6,534 bases of DNA from Acidobacteriaceae bacterium (GTDB lineage: Bacteria > Acidobacteriota > Terriglobia > Terriglobales > Acidobacteriaceae), in the NCBI GenBank assembly GCA_003140655.1, contig PLKR01000352.1:1-6534 (forward strand), given 5' to 3'. The position numbers and the translations under genes are program-made. The notes beneath the pieces were generated by a model. The model made no database searches. It worked only from the letters and a program-made list of their open reading frames with translations, and had not been told where the DNA came from. Positions 5,695 to 6,534 of this stretch are shown one piece after another; positions within the stretch are counted from its first letter, which is position 1; every line of letters begins with the position of its first letter.

Positions 5695-6342
5695 ATGTTA
5701 AAGGGACTTGCGTGCCTGTTGATGGGAGCCGCCCTGGTAGGGGGCTATTCTTATTACCACAACCGCCCTTCCGCTCCGAAGGCTCAGACCACCGAACAGG
5801 CTGAGGAAACTGAAGCTAAACCCGACGCTCAAGACTCAAGCAAGACGGTCGCGGCTGTAGGAGCGCTCGCCCAGTGGTTGCAGAACTCGAAGCCGGAGCA
5901 GGCTCCCGAAGATCGCCCCGCGCGAAAGCCGCATCCCAGCGATCACATTGCGGAATCCCCGGTCGGCACCAGCACCGCCATCGTGAACAGGACGTTCGCT
6001 ATGTCAGCCCCCGCAAAGTTTTCTTTCGAAATTCCACCCCACGCTGTCAGCCCTCAACTGCACGGAACCTTTCGTTCGTTTGTGCGGCAGGCCGGGATTC
6101 AATCCAGCGACGAAAACGCGGACGTCGATCTTCTCCTGATGAATGGGGAGCAATACGCAGACTTTCTCCGTGGCCAACCCGCCGTCACGGTTTACTCCGT
6201 GGACTCTTCCCATGATCAGGACGTGAGCTTCGGCCTTCCCGCCACTCTGGATCGACCGGTGCAGTACTATCTGGTTTTCCGCAACAGTTCCAGCAGCGCG
6301 GCGAAGAAGGTGGTACAGGCAGATTTCCAGGTCGACTTCTAG
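5695..6342 (+). CDS. Membrane-anchored or exported protein of unknown function with a C-terminal beta-sandwich-like domain
   Basis: 215 residues; I do not recognise a named family. Residues 4-20 (LACLLMGAALVGGYSYY region) form one hydrophobic segment after a single Lys, fitting an uncleaved anchor or a signal peptide. Cys7 lies too early to be a lipoprotein site. Residues 22-95 form a polar, Pro/Glu/Ala-rich linker, acidic at first ('EQAEETEAKPDAQD') and basic later ('DRPARKPHPS'), with a short helical patch at 51-63. Residues 98-215 look like a beta-rich domain with alternating strands ('KFSFEIPPH', 'DVDLLLMNGEQYADF', 'AVTVYSVDSS') and an ending 'VQYYLVFRNSSS...VQADFQVDF', which recalls GOLD-like or prepeptidase-type sandwiches seen in secreted bacterial proteins. 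That is inference from strand pattern only. The ATG at 5695 is chosen because the hydrophobic segment begins there and a purine run lies upstream; a longer form from TTG 5641 adds no recognisable sequence. It is in the same direction as the cysteine dioxygenase gene. Confidence 0.8.
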   Translation: MLKGLACLLMGAALVGGYSYYHNRPSAPKAQTTEQAEETEAKPDAQDSSKTVAAVGALAQWLQNSKPEQAPEDRPARKPHPSDHIAESPVGTSTAIVNRTFAMSAPAKFSFEIPPHAVSPQLHGTFRSFVRQAGIQSSDENADVDLLLMNGEQYADFLRGQPAVTVYSVDSSHDQDVSFGLPATLDRPVQYYLVFRNSSSSAAKKVVQADFQVDF

Positions 6343-6369
6343 CCGTATTCTTTGAACAACTCTGATTTT

Positions 6370-6534
6370 GCGTGGCGCTGCGCTTCCAGCGCGCGATTGC
6401 TGACCACTTGCTAATCCGGACTTTAGCCCCTGAGGTAACCTGAGCGGAACGGATTTCTGCTGCCCGCGTCGGCTGCTAAACTACTGCCTTGCCCCCGCGA
6501 ACAAAATCTCCGCAACCTGAATCCAGCGCCACGC
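6370..6534. repeat. 11-bp inverted repeat spanning the gene-free right end
   Basis: GCGTGGCGCTG at 6370-6380 is the exact reverse complement of CAGCGCCACGC at 6524-6534, the last 11 bases of the window, so the match may continue outside. GATTTTG (6364-6370), which abuts the left arm, is also the reverse complement of CAAAATC (6502-6508). The 143 bp between the arms contain no convincing gene on either strand and no strong promoter. CCTGAG is repeated at 6429-6434 and 6439-6444. The pattern may be chance, a small mobile-type element, or the leader of a gene to the right. Confidence 0.4.
6375..6392 (+). terminator. GC-rich hairpin after the anchored-protein gene
   Basis: GCGCTG (6375-6380) pairs perfectly with CAGCGC (6387-6392) around the six-base loop CGCTTC, 33 nt after the stop codon at 6342. 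It may slow or end transcription or stabilise the 3' end, but no T-tract follows, so it is not a standard intrinsic terminator. Confidence 0.35.

Noticed and set aside
5695..5715. Lipoprotein signal (LAC with Cys7) in the anchored protein
   Set aside because: The Cys comes after only six residues and most of the hydrophobic stretch follows it, the reverse of the order in a true lipobox signal.
6474..6482. Extended -10 box (TGC-TAAACT) for a gene to the right
   Set aside because: No -35 match lies at the right distance and no start codon with a ribosome-binding site follows before the window ends.

Overview
The window looks like chromosomal DNA from a GC-rich Gram-negative bacterium, most likely an acidobacterium. 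This is inferred from the outer-membrane TonB-dependent receptor with an N-terminal carboxypeptidase-regulatory-like domain, an intergenic palindrome of the GGGACAGCCG type that I recall from acidobacterial genomes, and the general codon style. No database search was possible, so the assignment is provisional. There are six protein genes, one of them cut by the left edge. I see no rRNA, tRNA, CRISPR array or insertion sequence.

Layout. Positions 1-293 hold the 3' part of a glyoxalase/VOC-family gene. Positions 294-634 carry a candidate promoter, a clear cobalamin (B12) riboswitch (387-596) and a Shine-Dalgarno site that can be closed in a small hairpin. This leader controls a 731-residue TonB-dependent receptor (635-2830), best read as a BtuB-type cobalamin transporter. 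A palindromic repeat (2854-2919) lies between this gene and a convergent class II aldolase gene on the minus strand (2990-3688). The aldolase gene diverges from queA (3880-4959), which makes the queuosine precursor in tRNA and appears to be transcribed without a leader. Next come a cysteine dioxygenase gene (5044-5619) and a gene for an envelope-anchored protein of unknown function (5695-6342). The last 192 bases have no gene but contain a hairpin and an 11-bp inverted repeat whose right arm ends exactly at the window edge.

How it fits together. The only regulatory circuit visible is feedback control of B12 uptake: the aptamer senses cobalamin and can gate translation of the receptor. The other genes (aldolase, queA, cysteine dioxygenase, anchored protein) do not form an obvious pathway. 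The last three share a strand with short gaps and may be partly co-transcribed. Nothing here supports a wholly new multigene system. The points most worth a second look are the leaderless queA start, the intact Cys-Tyr cofactor residues in a bacterial cysteine dioxygenase, the rearranged palindromic repeat, the repeat-containing arm of the riboswitch, and the uncharacterised anchored protein.
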